Below are positions 35,454-43,618 of a DNA stretch of 64,000 nt, one piece after another. Source of the DNA: Microbacteriaceae bacterium (GTDB lineage Bacteria > Actinomycetota > Actinomycetes > Actinomycetales > Microbacteriaceae); the NCBI GenBank assembly GCA_004297935.1, contig SCRE01000008.1, positions 310,001 to 374,000 of the forward strand. Reading direction: 5' to 3'. Position numbers and translations under genes: made by a program. The first letter of the stretch is position 1. Every line of letters begins with the position of its first letter. Under the pieces are notes generated by a model. It saw only the letters and a list, made by a program, of their open reading frames with translations. It was not told the DNA's origin and did not search any database.

Positions 35454-35987
35454 GATCGCTTTTGTCAACCCACGATGGTCACGTACCCGGGCACGCGTGA
35501 ACGCATGGCAAGCCGAACGACCTCACACAGTCTAGCGAATGATCTCGCGCGCAAACGCCGCGCACGCATGCCGGTGCTCACCGGCGTACGCCGCTGAACC
35601 GACACACCGAGCGGTCTTGCGAGGTCCTTGCAACCTCGCTCGCGCCGATTCGGGATTGCACTCGACCCTGATCGCCCCATCACTGCGCGACTCGGACTCG
35701 CAAAGGCCCTGGCGGTTTGCAGGGTCTTTTCACAGTCATCGAATTGCACATCCCGCTGGTCGAGTAGCCCGCGAGCGCAGCGAGCAGGCGTATCGAGACC
35801 CCGCAATGAGGTCTCGATACGGGTCTCGATACGCTCGTACCTCGCTACTCGACCACCGTCTTCACCTCGCTACTCGACCACCAAGTCACCGAACATCGCC
35901 GACTGTGAAAAACCCTGGCGGCGGTTTCGCGAGCGACACATCGAATGCATTAGGCTTGCACAGCGCGAAACGGCTTAGCCGCTGCTC
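35454..35987. other. Gene-free interval between tRNA-Pro and tRNA-Gly, with repeats
   Basis: No protein gene is supported. The interval holds a cluster of the dispersed palindromic units (35756-35882) and, next to tRNA-Gly, TAGGCT (35951-35956), which is a likely -10 box for that tRNA. The two tRNA genes point away from each other, so at least one promoter for each must be here. Confidence 0.6.
35756..35882. repeat. Cluster of dispersed palindromic repeat units
   Basis: A forward unit (35756-35802, CTGGTCGAGTAGCCCGCGAG...TATCGAGACCCC) is followed by an 11-bp fragment GGTCTCGATAC (35810-35820), a reverse unit (35821-35857, ending GCTACTCGACCACC) and another reverse fragment ending in the same GCTACTCGACCACC (35882). 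The nested fragments suggest repeated partial duplication. Confidence 0.88.
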
Positions 35988-36061
35988 GGGGATGTAGCTC
36001 AATGGTAGAGCCTCAGTCTTCCAAACTGATTACGCGGGTTCGATTCCCGTCATCCCCTCCA
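35988..36061 (+). tRNA. tRNA-Gly (anticodon TCC), CCA encoded
   Basis: Cloverleaf with acceptor GGGGATG/CATCCCC, D-arm GCTC/GAGC, anticodon stem TCAGT/ACTGA around CTTCCAA (anticodon TCC), T-arm GCGGG/CCCGT with TTCGATT, discriminator T and an encoded CCA (36059-36061). The body ends at 36058. A TAGGCT box lies 31 nt upstream. Confidence 0.96.
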
Positions 36062-36130
36062 TCATCCCCGCTGCAAACTGCCTTGCAGGTGCAGCCGACG
36101 GTGCATCCATCCATCGCCCACCGCCTTACG

Positions 36131-36136
36131 TAGAGT
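36131..36136 (+). promoter_or_regulatory. -10 box TAGAGT, leaderless start at 36143
   Basis: TAGAGT is followed by GGGCGG and ATG 36143. GGGCGG could also act as a poor ribosome site, but the spacing fits a leaderless start. Confidence 0.6.
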
Positions 36137-36142
36137 GGGCGG

Positions 36143-37036
36143 ATGAGACACGGGATCGTCATCCTGCCGCAGGCACCGTGGAGTGAAGCCCGGCGCACCT
36201 GGCAGACCGCGCAGGAGCTTGGCTTCGACCACGCCTGGACCTACGATCACCTGTCCTGGCAGAGCCTGGCCGACCAGCACTGGGGGGCGACGATACCGAC
36301 GTTGACGGCGGCGGCATCCGTCACCTCGACGATCCGGCTCGGCACGTTCGTGACGTCGCCGAACTTTCGGCATCCTGTTCCGTTCGCCAAGGACCTCGCA
36401 ACCGTGGACGACGTGTCGGGCGGCAGATTCCTTCTCGGAGTCGGTTCGGGCGGCACCGGATTCGACGCATACGTGCTCGGGTATGCGGAATTGACGCCGC
36501 TCCAACGCCACAAGCGCTTCGTCGAATTCACGCGTGGGCTCGATGCTCTGCTCCGATTCGAACAACCGGGCAGCGGCGGAATCAGCTTCGACGGCGAATG
36601 GTTCACCGCGCACAATGCCCGCATGGTCGGCGAGCCGGCCCAGCGACCGCGGATGCCGTTCATCATCGCCGCGGACGGACCGAGAGGCCTGCAACTCGTC
36701 GCCGAACTCGGCGACGGCTGGGTGACGCTCGGCCCGCGAACCGACTCGCTCGACGACTGGTGGCGTGGCGTCGCCGAACTGACCGCACGACTGGACGAGA
36801 CACTCGCGCGCGCCGACCGCGCGGCGCCGAGCATCGACCGTTATCTCAGCCTGGATGCGTCGCCGCAATTCTCGCTCGAAAGCGTCGACAGCTTCGCGGA
36901 TGCCGTCGGCCGGGCCGCCGAGCTCGGCTTCAGTGACGTGGTCACCCACTGGCCGCGCGCGGACGGGGTATATGCCGGGCGAGAGGACACCCTGTTCGAG
37001 GTCGCATCCCGGTTCTCCACGGATCAGCGAAAATGA
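36143..37036 (+). CDS. LLM-class (F420- or flavin-dependent) oxidoreductase
   Basis: The 297-residue protein is a luciferase-like TIM-barrel oxidoreductase: QTAQELGFDHAWTYDHLSWQ, IRLGTFVTSPNFRHPVPFAKDLATVDDVSGGRFLLGVGSGG, and PFIIAADGPRGLQLVAELGDGWVTLG are characteristic. Members use F420 or FMN. The substrate cannot be predicted. It follows tRNA-Gly and precedes dps, in the same direction but with a 190-nt gap containing a hairpin. Confidence 0.85.
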   Translation: MRHGIVILPQAPWSEARRTWQTAQELGFDHAWTYDHLSWQSLADQHWGATIPTLTAAASVTSTIRLGTFVTSPNFRHPVPFAKDLATVDDVSGGRFLLGVGSGGTGFDAYVLGYAELTPLQRHKRFVEFTRGLDALLRFEQPGSGGISFDGEWFTAHNARMVGEPAQRPRMPFIIAADGPRGLQLVAELGDGWVTLGPRTDSLDDWWRGVAELTARLDETLARADRAAPSIDRYLSLDASPQFSLESVDSFADAVGRAAELGFSDVVTHWPRADGVYAGREDTLFEVASRFSTDQRK

Positions 37037-37118
37037 CGTGATCGATGGCCGCGGTCTGTCACGGTGAATGTAGCAGCAGCGGATTCGCGACATCCGTTCG
37101 ATCGCGCTGAAGATTATC

Positions 37119-37142
37119 GCGCTCCGCCAGCAGGCGGAGCGC
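37119..37142. terminator. Perfect 10-bp hairpin upstream of dps
   Basis: GCGCTCCGCC (37119-37128) pairs with GGCGGAGCGC (37133-37142) across a 4-nt loop. There is no T-tract, so it may be a weak terminator of the upstream gene or part of the dps control region. Confidence 0.55.
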
Positions 37143-37168
37143 CGCCGGTTAGCGGAGCCTCAGCTTCC

Positions 37169-37196
37169 TTGCGGAATTATCAAGACCGCCTAGCGT
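37169..37196 (+). promoter_or_regulatory. Candidate dps promoter TTGCGG-N16-TAGCGT
   Basis: TTGCGG (37169-37174) and TAGCGT (37191-37196) are 16 nt apart; a start near 37203 would give a leader of about 24 nt containing the GGGG-rich ribosome site of dps. Confidence 0.55.
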
Positions 37197-37226
37197 TGAT
37201 CCAGGAGAAGAGCAAAGGGGAAAGCC

Positions 37227-37712
37227 ATGACGAACACCGTCACCGTTCCGCAGAGTGTTTCAAATCCCGACGTCGCAGCGGGCGTCGCTCAATTCTTGAG
37301 CCCGATCGTCGTCGAGCTGACCGCGCTCGTGGTCAACGGCAAGCAGGCGCACTGGCATGTGCGCGGTGCGAACTTCGTCGGCGTGCACGAGTTGCTCGAC
37401 ACGATCGTCGCTCACGCGCAGGAGTGGGCCGACCTGGCCGCCGAGCGCATCATCGCCCTTGGACTGCCCGTGGACGGCCGCCTGGAAACCGTCGCAGCGA
37501 AGACGGCGACCACGCCGCTGACCGCCGGGTTCCAGCAGTCCGATCAGACGATCGCGGAAGTCATCGGTCAGCTCGATGTGGCGCTGGGCGCCGTCAACAC
37601 TGCTGTGGCCGAACTCGACGAGCTCGACCAGACGAGTCAGGATGTCGCCGTCGAGATCGCCCGTGGCCTCGACAAGGACCGCTGGTTCCTCTTCGCACAC
37701 ATCAGCGAATAG
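37227..37712 (+). CDS. dps: DNA-binding ferritin-like protein Dps
   Basis: The 161-residue protein matches the Dps family, which stores iron and shields DNA from oxidative damage. It has the ferroxidase signature HWHVRGANFVGVHELLDTIVAHAQEWADLAAERI, with the conserved His, Asp and Glu residues used at the inter-subunit iron site, and ends DKDRWFLFAHISE. The N-terminus is short, without a basic DNA-binding tail. ATG 37227 follows GGGGAAAG. Confidence 0.92.
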   Translation: MTNTVTVPQSVSNPDVAAGVAQFLSPIVVELTALVVNGKQAHWHVRGANFVGVHELLDTIVAHAQEWADLAAERIIALGLPVDGRLETVAAKTATTPLTAGFQQSDQTIAEVIGQLDVALGAVNTAVAELDELDQTSQDVAVEIARGLDKDRWFLFAHISE

Positions 37713-37814
37713 CGCGGTGGAGCTGGAGGGATCGCGCAGCGATCCGCGACCCCAGCGCCGAGCGAGCCTGCGAGCGAGGTTCCCTGGTTGTTTGACGCCG
37801 AGCGGACAACGCCC

Positions 37815-38468
37815 TCAGTTGCCCGACGCCTGGCGTAGGGCACGCATGCGCTCGTGGGTCCGCCGCATCTCAGCGGCGAGTGCGCGGGCCGCGTACGGCC
37901 CGTCCCCTTCGAGTTCACGGATGATCGTGTCGACGGTGTCGGCCGGCTTGTTCTGACTCATCTTGTTCTTTGCGACGATCTTCGTCGGAGTCAACCGGAA
38001 CCCGATGGTCCCGGTCATGATGCGAGCCGCGTACTGCGCGTTCTCGGGCGTGCCCGCCATGCGGCGAGGCTGCGGCATCCGGTCTTCGAAGTGGTCGACG
38101 AGGGCGGCCAAAACGGAATAGTTCTCTTCGTCGGTGAGGATCTCCGGCACGCCGCTCAGGTGTGCGACCACGAAGTTCCAGGTCGGCACGGCTGGCTTTG
38201 CGTCATACCAGCCGGGCGAGACGTAACCGTGAGGACCTTGAATAATCGCGAGCAATTCGTGCCGGCCGAGTTCGAGCAGTTGCTCATCGGGTTTGCCGAC
38301 GTGGCTGACGATGGAGATCTCTTCGTGGGACTCGTCGAGCAGCACCGGATAGTGGGATGCGACGAGCCCGCCATCCGTCTGGCTCACCAGGACCGCCCAC
38401 GGATTCTCGCGAATGAGGCGCTTGATCTCCACCGGATCGGTCAACGTGAAGCTCGGATTCTGCCGCAT
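37815..38468 (-). CDS. FMN-binding negative transcriptional regulator (PaiB-like)
   Basis: The 217-residue protein has the split-barrel FMN-binding fold of the PaiB family: MRQNPSFTLTDPVEIKRLIRENPWAVLVS, SHYPVLLDE, ELLAIIQGPHGYVSPGWYDAKPAVPTWNF, and the C-terminal FRLTPTKIVAKNKMSQNKP, which is highly conserved. B. subtilis PaiB negatively regulates sporulation and protease genes; here the role is unknown. The ATG lies 6 nt behind a TAGGGT box (38480-38475), so the mRNA is probably leaderless. It converges with dps. Confidence 0.9.
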   Translation of the reverse strand: MRQNPSFTLTDPVEIKRLIRENPWAVLVSQTDGGLVASHYPVLLDESHEEISIVSHVGKPDEQLLELGRHELLAIIQGPHGYVSPGWYDAKPAVPTWNFVVAHLSGVPEILTDEENYSVLAALVDHFEDRMPQPRRMAGTPENAQYAARIMTGTIGFRLTPTKIVAKNKMSQNKPADTVDTIIRELEGDGPYAARALAAEMRRTHERMRALRQASGN

Positions 38469-38474
38469 GATTGC

Positions 38475-38480
38475 ACCCTA
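38475..38480 (-). promoter_or_regulatory. -10 box TAGGGT, leaderless start at 38468
   Basis: On the minus strand TAGGGT is followed by GCAATC and ATG 38468. Confidence 0.7.
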
Positions 38481-38513
38481 CCTCTGCATGTGTCGCCCGA
38501 GGGCGACCAACGG

Positions 38514-39521
38514 CTACGCCTGGTCCTTCGGGCACCAGTAGAGCTTGCGGGAGGCCATCAGTTCCATGACGATGTTCGTCCCGCAGACCCGGCACGGCAA
38601 GCCTTCGCGTTTGTACACCCAGTGCCGATCGGCGCGACTTGCCATCGCCTTGACGTAGGCGTCGTCATCGAGGCCGTCCATGGTCATCATCTGGCCGGTT
38701 GCGACGCCGAGCTTCAACAGATAGACCCAGTCCCGCCACAGCGCGCGCACGGTGTCCTCCGGCACCTGTGCGCCCGGCGTGTGCGGGTTCAGTCGTGCAC
38801 GGAAGAGCATCTCGGCGCGATAGACGTTGCCGATGCCGCTGACGATCGATTGATCCATCAGCAGCAAACCGATCGGCGATTGTTTCCTGCGTACCGCCGT
38901 CACGAATCTCTGCTCAGCTTCGGCAGACGAGTCATTGATCGGGTCAGGGCCGAGCTTGTCGATCGCGGCCTGCACCTGCGCCGACCCCAGCACCTCGCAC
39001 GCGGTCGGACCGCGCAGATCGGCCACAGCCTTGTCGGTCAGCAGGCGCACCCGCACAGCGCCGACCGGCTCGGGCGGGAAGACGAAATCGCTGTCGTCCT
39101 CTTTCTCGGACTCGGACATCCGTAGACGGGCTTTGCGAGGCGCACCGATCGAGTGTACGGAGTCCTCGCCCGCCCGATCGTCGAGCGATGCATCATCCAG
39201 AACAGTGCCATCCAGAACTGTCCCACGCTGGTTCGTCTGCCCCATCCGGCCGCCCGCGGAGCGGATGGTCGCGTCCGTGGAGATCTCGCCGGCGAAGTCC
39301 CACGCGCCGTAGATCCCCAGATGCACGCGCAACCACAGTTCGTTGTCGAACTCCAGGAACATCTGTTTGCCGACCGCACGGGCGTCCATCATCGTGCGGC
39401 CGTCCAGCTGCGCCGCCCCGGCGGCGAAGCGTCCCTGCGGTGAGGAGACCGCAACAGTGTCGCCGACGAAGTTGCGCGCGAACTGCCGAGCGATTCGATG
39501 AACGGAATGCCCCTCAGGCAT
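38514..39521 (-). CDS. nei2: Fpg/Nei-family DNA glycosylase (Nei2-like)
   Basis: The 335-residue repair enzyme begins MPEGHSVHRIA, with the catalytic Pro2 and Glu3 of the Fpg/Nei family, has the helix-two-turn-helix region LLLMDQSIVSGIGNVYRAEML, and a C-terminal zinc finger that reads CRVCG...YWCPKDQ: three Cys are present but Asp takes the position of the fourth. A charged insertion of about 60 residues (roughly 95-160, TDATIRSAGG...RMSESEKEDDSDF) interrupts the N-terminal barrel. Start overlaps the rpiB end by 8 nt. The order nei2-rpiB-DsbA-like-pepN equals Rv2464c-Rv2467. Confidence 0.9.
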   Translation of the reverse strand: MPEGHSVHRIARQFARNFVGDTVAVSSPQGRFAAGAAQLDGRTMMDARAVGKQMFLEFDNELWLRVHLGIYGAWDFAGEISTDATIRSAGGRMGQTNQRGTVLDGTVLDDASLDDRAGEDSVHSIGAPRKARLRMSESEKEDDSDFVFPPEPVGAVRVRLLTDKAVADLRGPTACEVLGSAQVQAAIDKLGPDPINDSSAEAEQRFVTAVRRKQSPIGLLLMDQSIVSGIGNVYRAEMLFRARLNPHTPGAQVPEDTVRALWRDWVYLLKLGVATGQMMTMDGLDDDAYVKAMASRADRHWVYKREGLPCRVCGTNIVMELMASRKLYWCPKDQA

Positions 39522-40002
39522 CGACGTTCTTGCCCGCGATGTCGCCGGTGGCCTCGAATTCGGCGAGCTGCCCGATCCGGCGAACATGGCGTTCCTCGAA
39601 CGAGAACGGTTCGGCGATGAAGGCGTCGATGAAGCTGGTGGCCTCTTCGACGGTATGCTGCCGCGCGCCGATCGAGATCACGTTGGCGTCGTTGTGCTGG
39701 CGGGCCAGCAACGCCGTGTCCAGACTCCAGACCAAGGCGGCGCGGATGCCGTGAACCTTGTTCGCCGAAATCTGCTCACCGTTTCCGGACCCGCCGAAGA
39801 CGATGCCGAGCGCCTCCACGCCGGCCTGCTGGTCCGCCGCGACGCCCTTGGCCGCATTGATGCAGAACGCCGGGTAGTCGTCGACCGGATCGTAGCTGGA
39901 CGGTCCGTGGTCGATCACGTGGTGCCCAGCCGCGCGCAGGTGCTCCTGCAGATCGCGACTGAAGTCGAGGCCGGCGTGGTCCGTGGCGATGTGGATGCGC
40001 AT
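39514..40002 (-). CDS. rpiB: Ribose-5-phosphate isomerase B (RpiB/LacAB family)
   Basis: The 162-residue isomerase interconverts ribose-5-P and ribulose-5-P. Diagnostic segments: MRIHIATDHAGLDFSRDLQEHL (with the phosphate-binding DHAG), DDYPAFC, GIVFGGSGNGEQISANKVHGIRAAL with the Ser-Gly-Asn pattern of the mycobacterial type (which uses Glu, not Cys, as catalytic base), and NDANVISIGARQH. The ATG is 6 nt behind a TAGACT box (40014-40009). Confidence 0.95.
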   Translation of the reverse strand: MRIHIATDHAGLDFSRDLQEHLRAAGHHVIDHGPSSYDPVDDYPAFCINAAKGVAADQQAGVEALGIVFGGSGNGEQISANKVHGIRAALVWSLDTALLARQHNDANVISIGARQHTVEEATSFIDAFIAEPFSFEERHVRRIGQLAEFEATGDIAGKNVDA

Positions 40003-40008
40003 GCCATC

Positions 40009-40014
40009 AGTCTA
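40009..40014 (-). promoter_or_regulatory. -10 box TAGACT, leaderless start at 40002
   Basis: On the minus strand TAGACT is followed by GATGGC and ATG 40002. The transcript also covers nei2. Confidence 0.7.
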
Positions 40015-40064
40015 TTCAGCGGCCGCCGACGCCAGCGGGACGACCAGCGGCACGACGACGGCCC

Positions 40065-40679
40065 TCAGGCGAAGATCGGCTCGCGGGTGCGGCTGCGCTT
40101 CAGTTCGAAGAACCCGTCGTACGACGCCGCGGCGACGACGCCGTCCCAGAGGGTCAGAGCCTGCTCACCGCGCGGCGTCGGAGAGATCACCGGACCGAAG
40201 AACGCGACGCCGTTCACGGCGATGACGGGGGTGCCGACATCCTGTCCGACCCGGTTGATGCCGTCGAAGTGGCTGGCGCGCATCTGCGGATCGAATTCGT
40301 CCGAGTCGGCGTAGTTCGCCAGCTCTGCGGGCAGCCCCACCTCGGCGAGCGCCGCCGGGATGACCTCGTCCGGGTTCTTGTTGCCGCCCGGATGGATGTG
40401 TGTGCCGAGCGCGTCATAGAGCGGCTTCACGAACTCCTGACCGTGCAATTCCTGAACGGCGGCGACGAGACGCGTGTAGCGCAGAGCACGCGGATAGAAC
40501 CTGCGGTGGTCTTCGTCCTGTTCGCGGTCCTCGTTGAGCACCGCGAGGCTCATGATGTGCCAGGTGACGTCGAGTTCTCGGTGTTTCGCGACCTCGTCGA
40601 CCCAGCGTGACGTCATCCACGCCCACGGGCACGAGGGGTCGAACCAGAAATCTACGGCAGTTTTTTCATGAGAAGTCAT
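40065..40679 (-). CDS. DsbA-family, mycothiol-dependent nitroreductase-like protein (Rv2466c type)
   Basis: The 204-residue thioredoxin-fold protein has an N-terminal active site in VDFWFDPSCPWAWMTSRWV, a CPWA motif with a single resolving site, an inserted helical domain, and the cis-Pro loop GTPVIAVNGVAFFGPVIS. It is the counterpart of M. tuberculosis Rv2466c, which uses mycothiol. It sits upstream of divergent pepN exactly as there. ATG 40679 follows TTAGAT at leaderless spacing. Confidence 0.88.
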   Translation of the reverse strand: MTSHEKTAVDFWFDPSCPWAWMTSRWVDEVAKHRELDVTWHIMSLAVLNEDREQDEDHRRFYPRALRYTRLVAAVQELHGQEFVKPLYDALGTHIHPGGNKNPDEVIPAALAEVGLPAELANYADSDEFDPQMRASHFDGINRVGQDVGTPVIAVNGVAFFGPVISPTPRGEQALTLWDGVVAAASYDGFFELKRSRTREPIFA

Positions 40680-40685
40680 ACTTCT

Positions 40686-40691
40686 ATCTAA
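40686..40691 (-). promoter_or_regulatory. -10 box TTAGAT, leaderless start at 40679
   Basis: On the minus strand TTAGAT (or TAGATA, one nt on) is followed by AGAAGT and ATG 40679. Confidence 0.55.
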
Positions 40692-40873
40692 CCGCGGCGG
40701 TCGCGAGTTGTTCCCGCCTGCCCGCAAAGCCGGAGTCTGCGCGTTGGACCGGACGCCACTGCCGCAATCGACCGGTTCAACGTGCAATCTCCGGCGCAGC
40801 GTGCCGAGCCGACGACTCCAGCGTATGCCGCAGCCCGACTACGCTGGATCGTTGGACACAATCCACATCGATC

Positions 40874-40879
40874 AGGAGG
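40874..40879 (+). promoter_or_regulatory. Shine-Dalgarno AGGAGG that fixes the TTG start of pepN
   Basis: A perfect AGGAGG lies 5 nt before TTG 40885, where homology to PepN begins. Confidence 0.85.
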
Positions 40880-40884
40880 CACTG

Positions 40885-43476
40885 TTGCCCGGAGAAAACC
40901 TCACCCGCGTCGAAGCCGCTACCCGCGCCGGTATCGTATCGACCCACAGCTACGAAGTCGCCCTCGACCTCACGACCGGCGACGAGACGTTCCGCAGCAC
41001 CACCACCGTGCGCTTCTCGGCGACGCCGGGTGCAGCCACGTTCATCGATGCCATCACCCGCACGGTGCACTCCGTGACCCTCAATGGCGAGTCCCTCGAT
41101 CCGGCTGCGGTCAGCGACGGCGTGCGCATCCAGTTGCCGAAGCTGCAGGCCGAGAACGAGTTGACGGTGGTCGCCGACGCGATCTACACCAATACCGGTG
41201 AGGGCTTGCACCGCTTCGTCGACCCGGTCGACGGCGAGGTCTATCTGTACAGCCAGTTCGAGGTGCCCGACTCTCGCCGGATGTTCGCGGTGTTCGAGCA
41301 GCCCGACCTCAAGGCGACGTTCCAGTTCACCGTGACCGCGCCGGCATACTGGCAGGTCGTCAGCAACTCGCCGACACCGCAGCCCGCGGATGCCCCCTTG
41401 ACAAGCTCAGGGACCGAAAGCAAGACCTGGACGTTCGCTCCGTCCCCGGTGATCTCTTCGTACATCACCGCGCTGATCGCCGGCCCGTATGTGAGCGTGC
41501 ACAGCGAGCTGACCAGCCGTGACGGCCGCACGATCCCGCTCGGCGTGTTCGCGCGCGCGTCGCTGGCGCAGTACCTCGATGCCGATTACATCTTCGAGAA
41601 GACCCGCCAGGGTTTCGCGTTCTACGAGGAGGGGTTCGACTACGCGTATCCGTTCGAGAAGTACGACCAGCTGTTCGTCCCCGAGTTCAACGCCGGGGCC
41701 ATGGAGAACGCCGGCGCGATCACGTTCACGGAGACCTACGTCTTCCGCTCGAAAGTGACGGATGCGGTCAAGGAGCGTCGCGTCGTCACGATCCTGCACG
41801 AGCTGGCGCACATGTGGTTCGGCGACCTCGTCACCATGAAGTGGTGGAACGACCTCTGGTTGAACGAGTCGTTCGCCGAGTACATGTCGACGTTCGCCGT
41901 CGCAGAAGCCACCGAGTGGACGCAAGCGTGGACCACCTTCGCCGCGATGGAGAAGAGCTGGGCGTACAAGCAGGACCAGCTGCCGTCGACTCACCCGATC
42001 GTCGCGACGATCAACGATCTGGAAGACGTGCAGGTCAACTTCGACGGCATCACGTATGCGAAGGGCGCATCCGTGCTCAAGCAACTGGTGGCGTGGGTCG
42101 GTCAGGACGACTTCCTCGCCGGCGTCAGCAGCTACTTCAAGAAGCATCGGTACGGCAATACTGAATTACGCGACCTGCTCGCCGAACTCGAGACCACGAG
42201 CGGCCGGGACCTTACCGAGTGGTCGAAACTGTGGCTGGAGACAGCGGGCGTCAACACGCTGCGGCCCGAGATCCAGGCGGATACCGCGGGCACCATCACC
42301 GGGTTCGCCGTTCTGCAATCCGCGCCGGCCGACTACCCGACGATCCGCCCGCACCGGCTGGCGATCGGACTGTACAACTTTGAGAATCCGAATGACCTGC
42401 AGGCCGCTAAAGAGGGTACGCAGAGCCTGGTGCGCACGCGCCGTGTCGAACTCGACGTCGACGGTGAGCGAACGGATGTCGCCGCGCTCGTCGGCCTCGC
42501 CCGCCCCGATCTGATACTGCTCAACGACGATGACCTGGCGTACGCGAAGATCCGGCTCGATCTGGCATCGCTGAGGGTTGCCATCGAGCACCTGGACAAG
42601 ATTCAGAGCCCGCTGGCGCGGTCACTGGTCTGGGGCTCGGTATGGGATTCCACGCGCGACGCCGAGACGCGCCCAAGCGATTTCGTGCGGCTGGTTCTGA
42701 ACAACATCGCCAGCGAAACCGAATCGACCACGATCCGCACGGTGTTGAATCAGCTGGTGCTCACCGCCTCGACCTATGTTGCGCCGGCGGCGCAGCAGGA
42801 GACGACGCGGGAGGCGGCATCCGCCCTCTGGGTGCTCGCGCAGCAAGCGGAAGCCGGCAGCGATGCGCAGTTCCAGTTCGTCAAGTTCTTCGCAGCGCTC
42901 GCATCCACGGACGAACATCTTGCCGCCATCGGCGCACTGCGGGACGGTGAGCTGACGCTCGATGGATTGAACGTCGACACCGATCTCAGTTGGGAGTTGC
43001 TGATCGCGCTCGTCGCAGGAGGCAAGGCCAGGGAAACCGAGATCGACGCCGCGCTGACAGATGACAACACCGCGACCGGTGCGCAGTCCGCCGCTCACGC
43101 ACGCGCGGCGATCCCCACCACTGCGGGCAAGCAGGCGGCGTTCGCCAGCGTGTTCGATTCGGACAAGCTGCCGAACACCATCGTGCGCACCACGGGGCTC
43201 GGCTTCCAGCGCGCTGCGGACACGAGCCTGCTCGAGCCGTTCGTCGCACCGTACTTCGCGACGCTGCAGTCGATCTGGGAGAGCCGCAGTTATGCGATCG
43301 CATCCGCTCTGATCGTGGGGATGTACCCGGCACCGCTGGCCAACCAGCAACTGGCGGATGCAACGCAGGCGTGGCTCGACGCGAACCCCGAGCCGGCCGC
43401 ACTGCGCCGGTTGATCGTGGAGAACCTCGCCGGCGTCGAAAGGGCGCTGGCGGCGCAGAAGCGCGACGCGCAGTAA
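40885..43476 (+). CDS. pepN: Aminopeptidase N (M1 family)
   Basis: The M1 zinc aminopeptidase removes N-terminal residues from peptides. In the 863-residue form it shows GAMEN (residues 271-275), the zinc site HELAHMWFGDLVTMKWWNDLWLNESFAEY (HEXXH at 305-309) and a large ERAP1-like C-terminal helical domain. The start is TTG 40885, giving the usual N-terminus PGENLTRVEAATRAGIV, with AGGAGG 5 nt upstream; the open frame continues 59 codons upstream without conservation. Divergent from the DsbA-like gene. Confidence 0.95.
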   Translation: MPGENLTRVEAATRAGIVSTHSYEVALDLTTGDETFRSTTTVRFSATPGAATFIDAITRTVHSVTLNGESLDPAAVSDGVRIQLPKLQAENELTVVADAIYTNTGEGLHRFVDPVDGEVYLYSQFEVPDSRRMFAVFEQPDLKATFQFTVTAPAYWQVVSNSPTPQPADAPLTSSGTESKTWTFAPSPVISSYITALIAGPYVSVHSELTSRDGRTIPLGVFARASLAQYLDADYIFEKTRQGFAFYEEGFDYAYPFEKYDQLFVPEFNAGAMENAGAITFTETYVFRSKVTDAVKERRVVTILHELAHMWFGDLVTMKWWNDLWLNESFAEYMSTFAVAEATEWTQAWTTFAAMEKSWAYKQDQLPSTHPIVATINDLEDVQVNFDGITYAKGASVLKQLVAWVGQDDFLAGVSSYFKKHRYGNTELRDLLAELETTSGRDLTEWSKLWLETAGVNTLRPEIQADTAGTITGFAVLQSAPADYPTIRPHRLAIGLYNFENPNDLQAAKEGTQSLVRTRRVELDVDGERTDVAALVGLARPDLILLNDDDLAYAKIRLDLASLRVAIEHLDKIQSPLARSLVWGSVWDSTRDAETRPSDFVRLVLNNIASETESTTIRTVLNQLVLTASTYVAPAAQQETTREAASALWVLAQQAEAGSDAQFQFVKFFAALASTDEHLAAIGALRDGELTLDGLNVDTDLSWELLIALVAGGKARETEIDAALTDDNTATGAQSAAHARAAIPTTAGKQAAFASVFDSDKLPNTIVRTTGLGFQRAADTSLLEPFVAPYFATLQSIWESRSYAIASALIVGMYPAPLANQQLADATQAWLDANPEPAALRRLIVENLAGVERALAAQKRDAQ

Positions 43477-43604
43477 GCCGCCCGCTGGTCGGACACCGGC
43501 AGGGGGATCGGGCCGCGTGACCGGCTGAGGCGCACTTGTCGGCGTGAAGCACGAGGTGTGCCGGTAAGCCGTTGCCGTCCAGTTCCCGCCCAGTGCTGCG
43601 CCGA

Positions 43605-43610
43605 TAGACT
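43605..43610 (+). promoter_or_regulatory. -10 box TAGACT, near-leaderless start at 43619
   Basis: TAGACT is followed by 8 nt and ATG 43619. GTG 43613 is excluded because it would start within the initiation window. Confidence 0.55.
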
Positions 43611-43618
43611 CGGTGGCT

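Noticed and set aside
10541-35882. Whether the palindromic repeats are remnants of insertion sequences
   Set aside because: No transposase gene, no terminal direct repeats and no broken genes were seen near them; classed as dispersed repeats instead.
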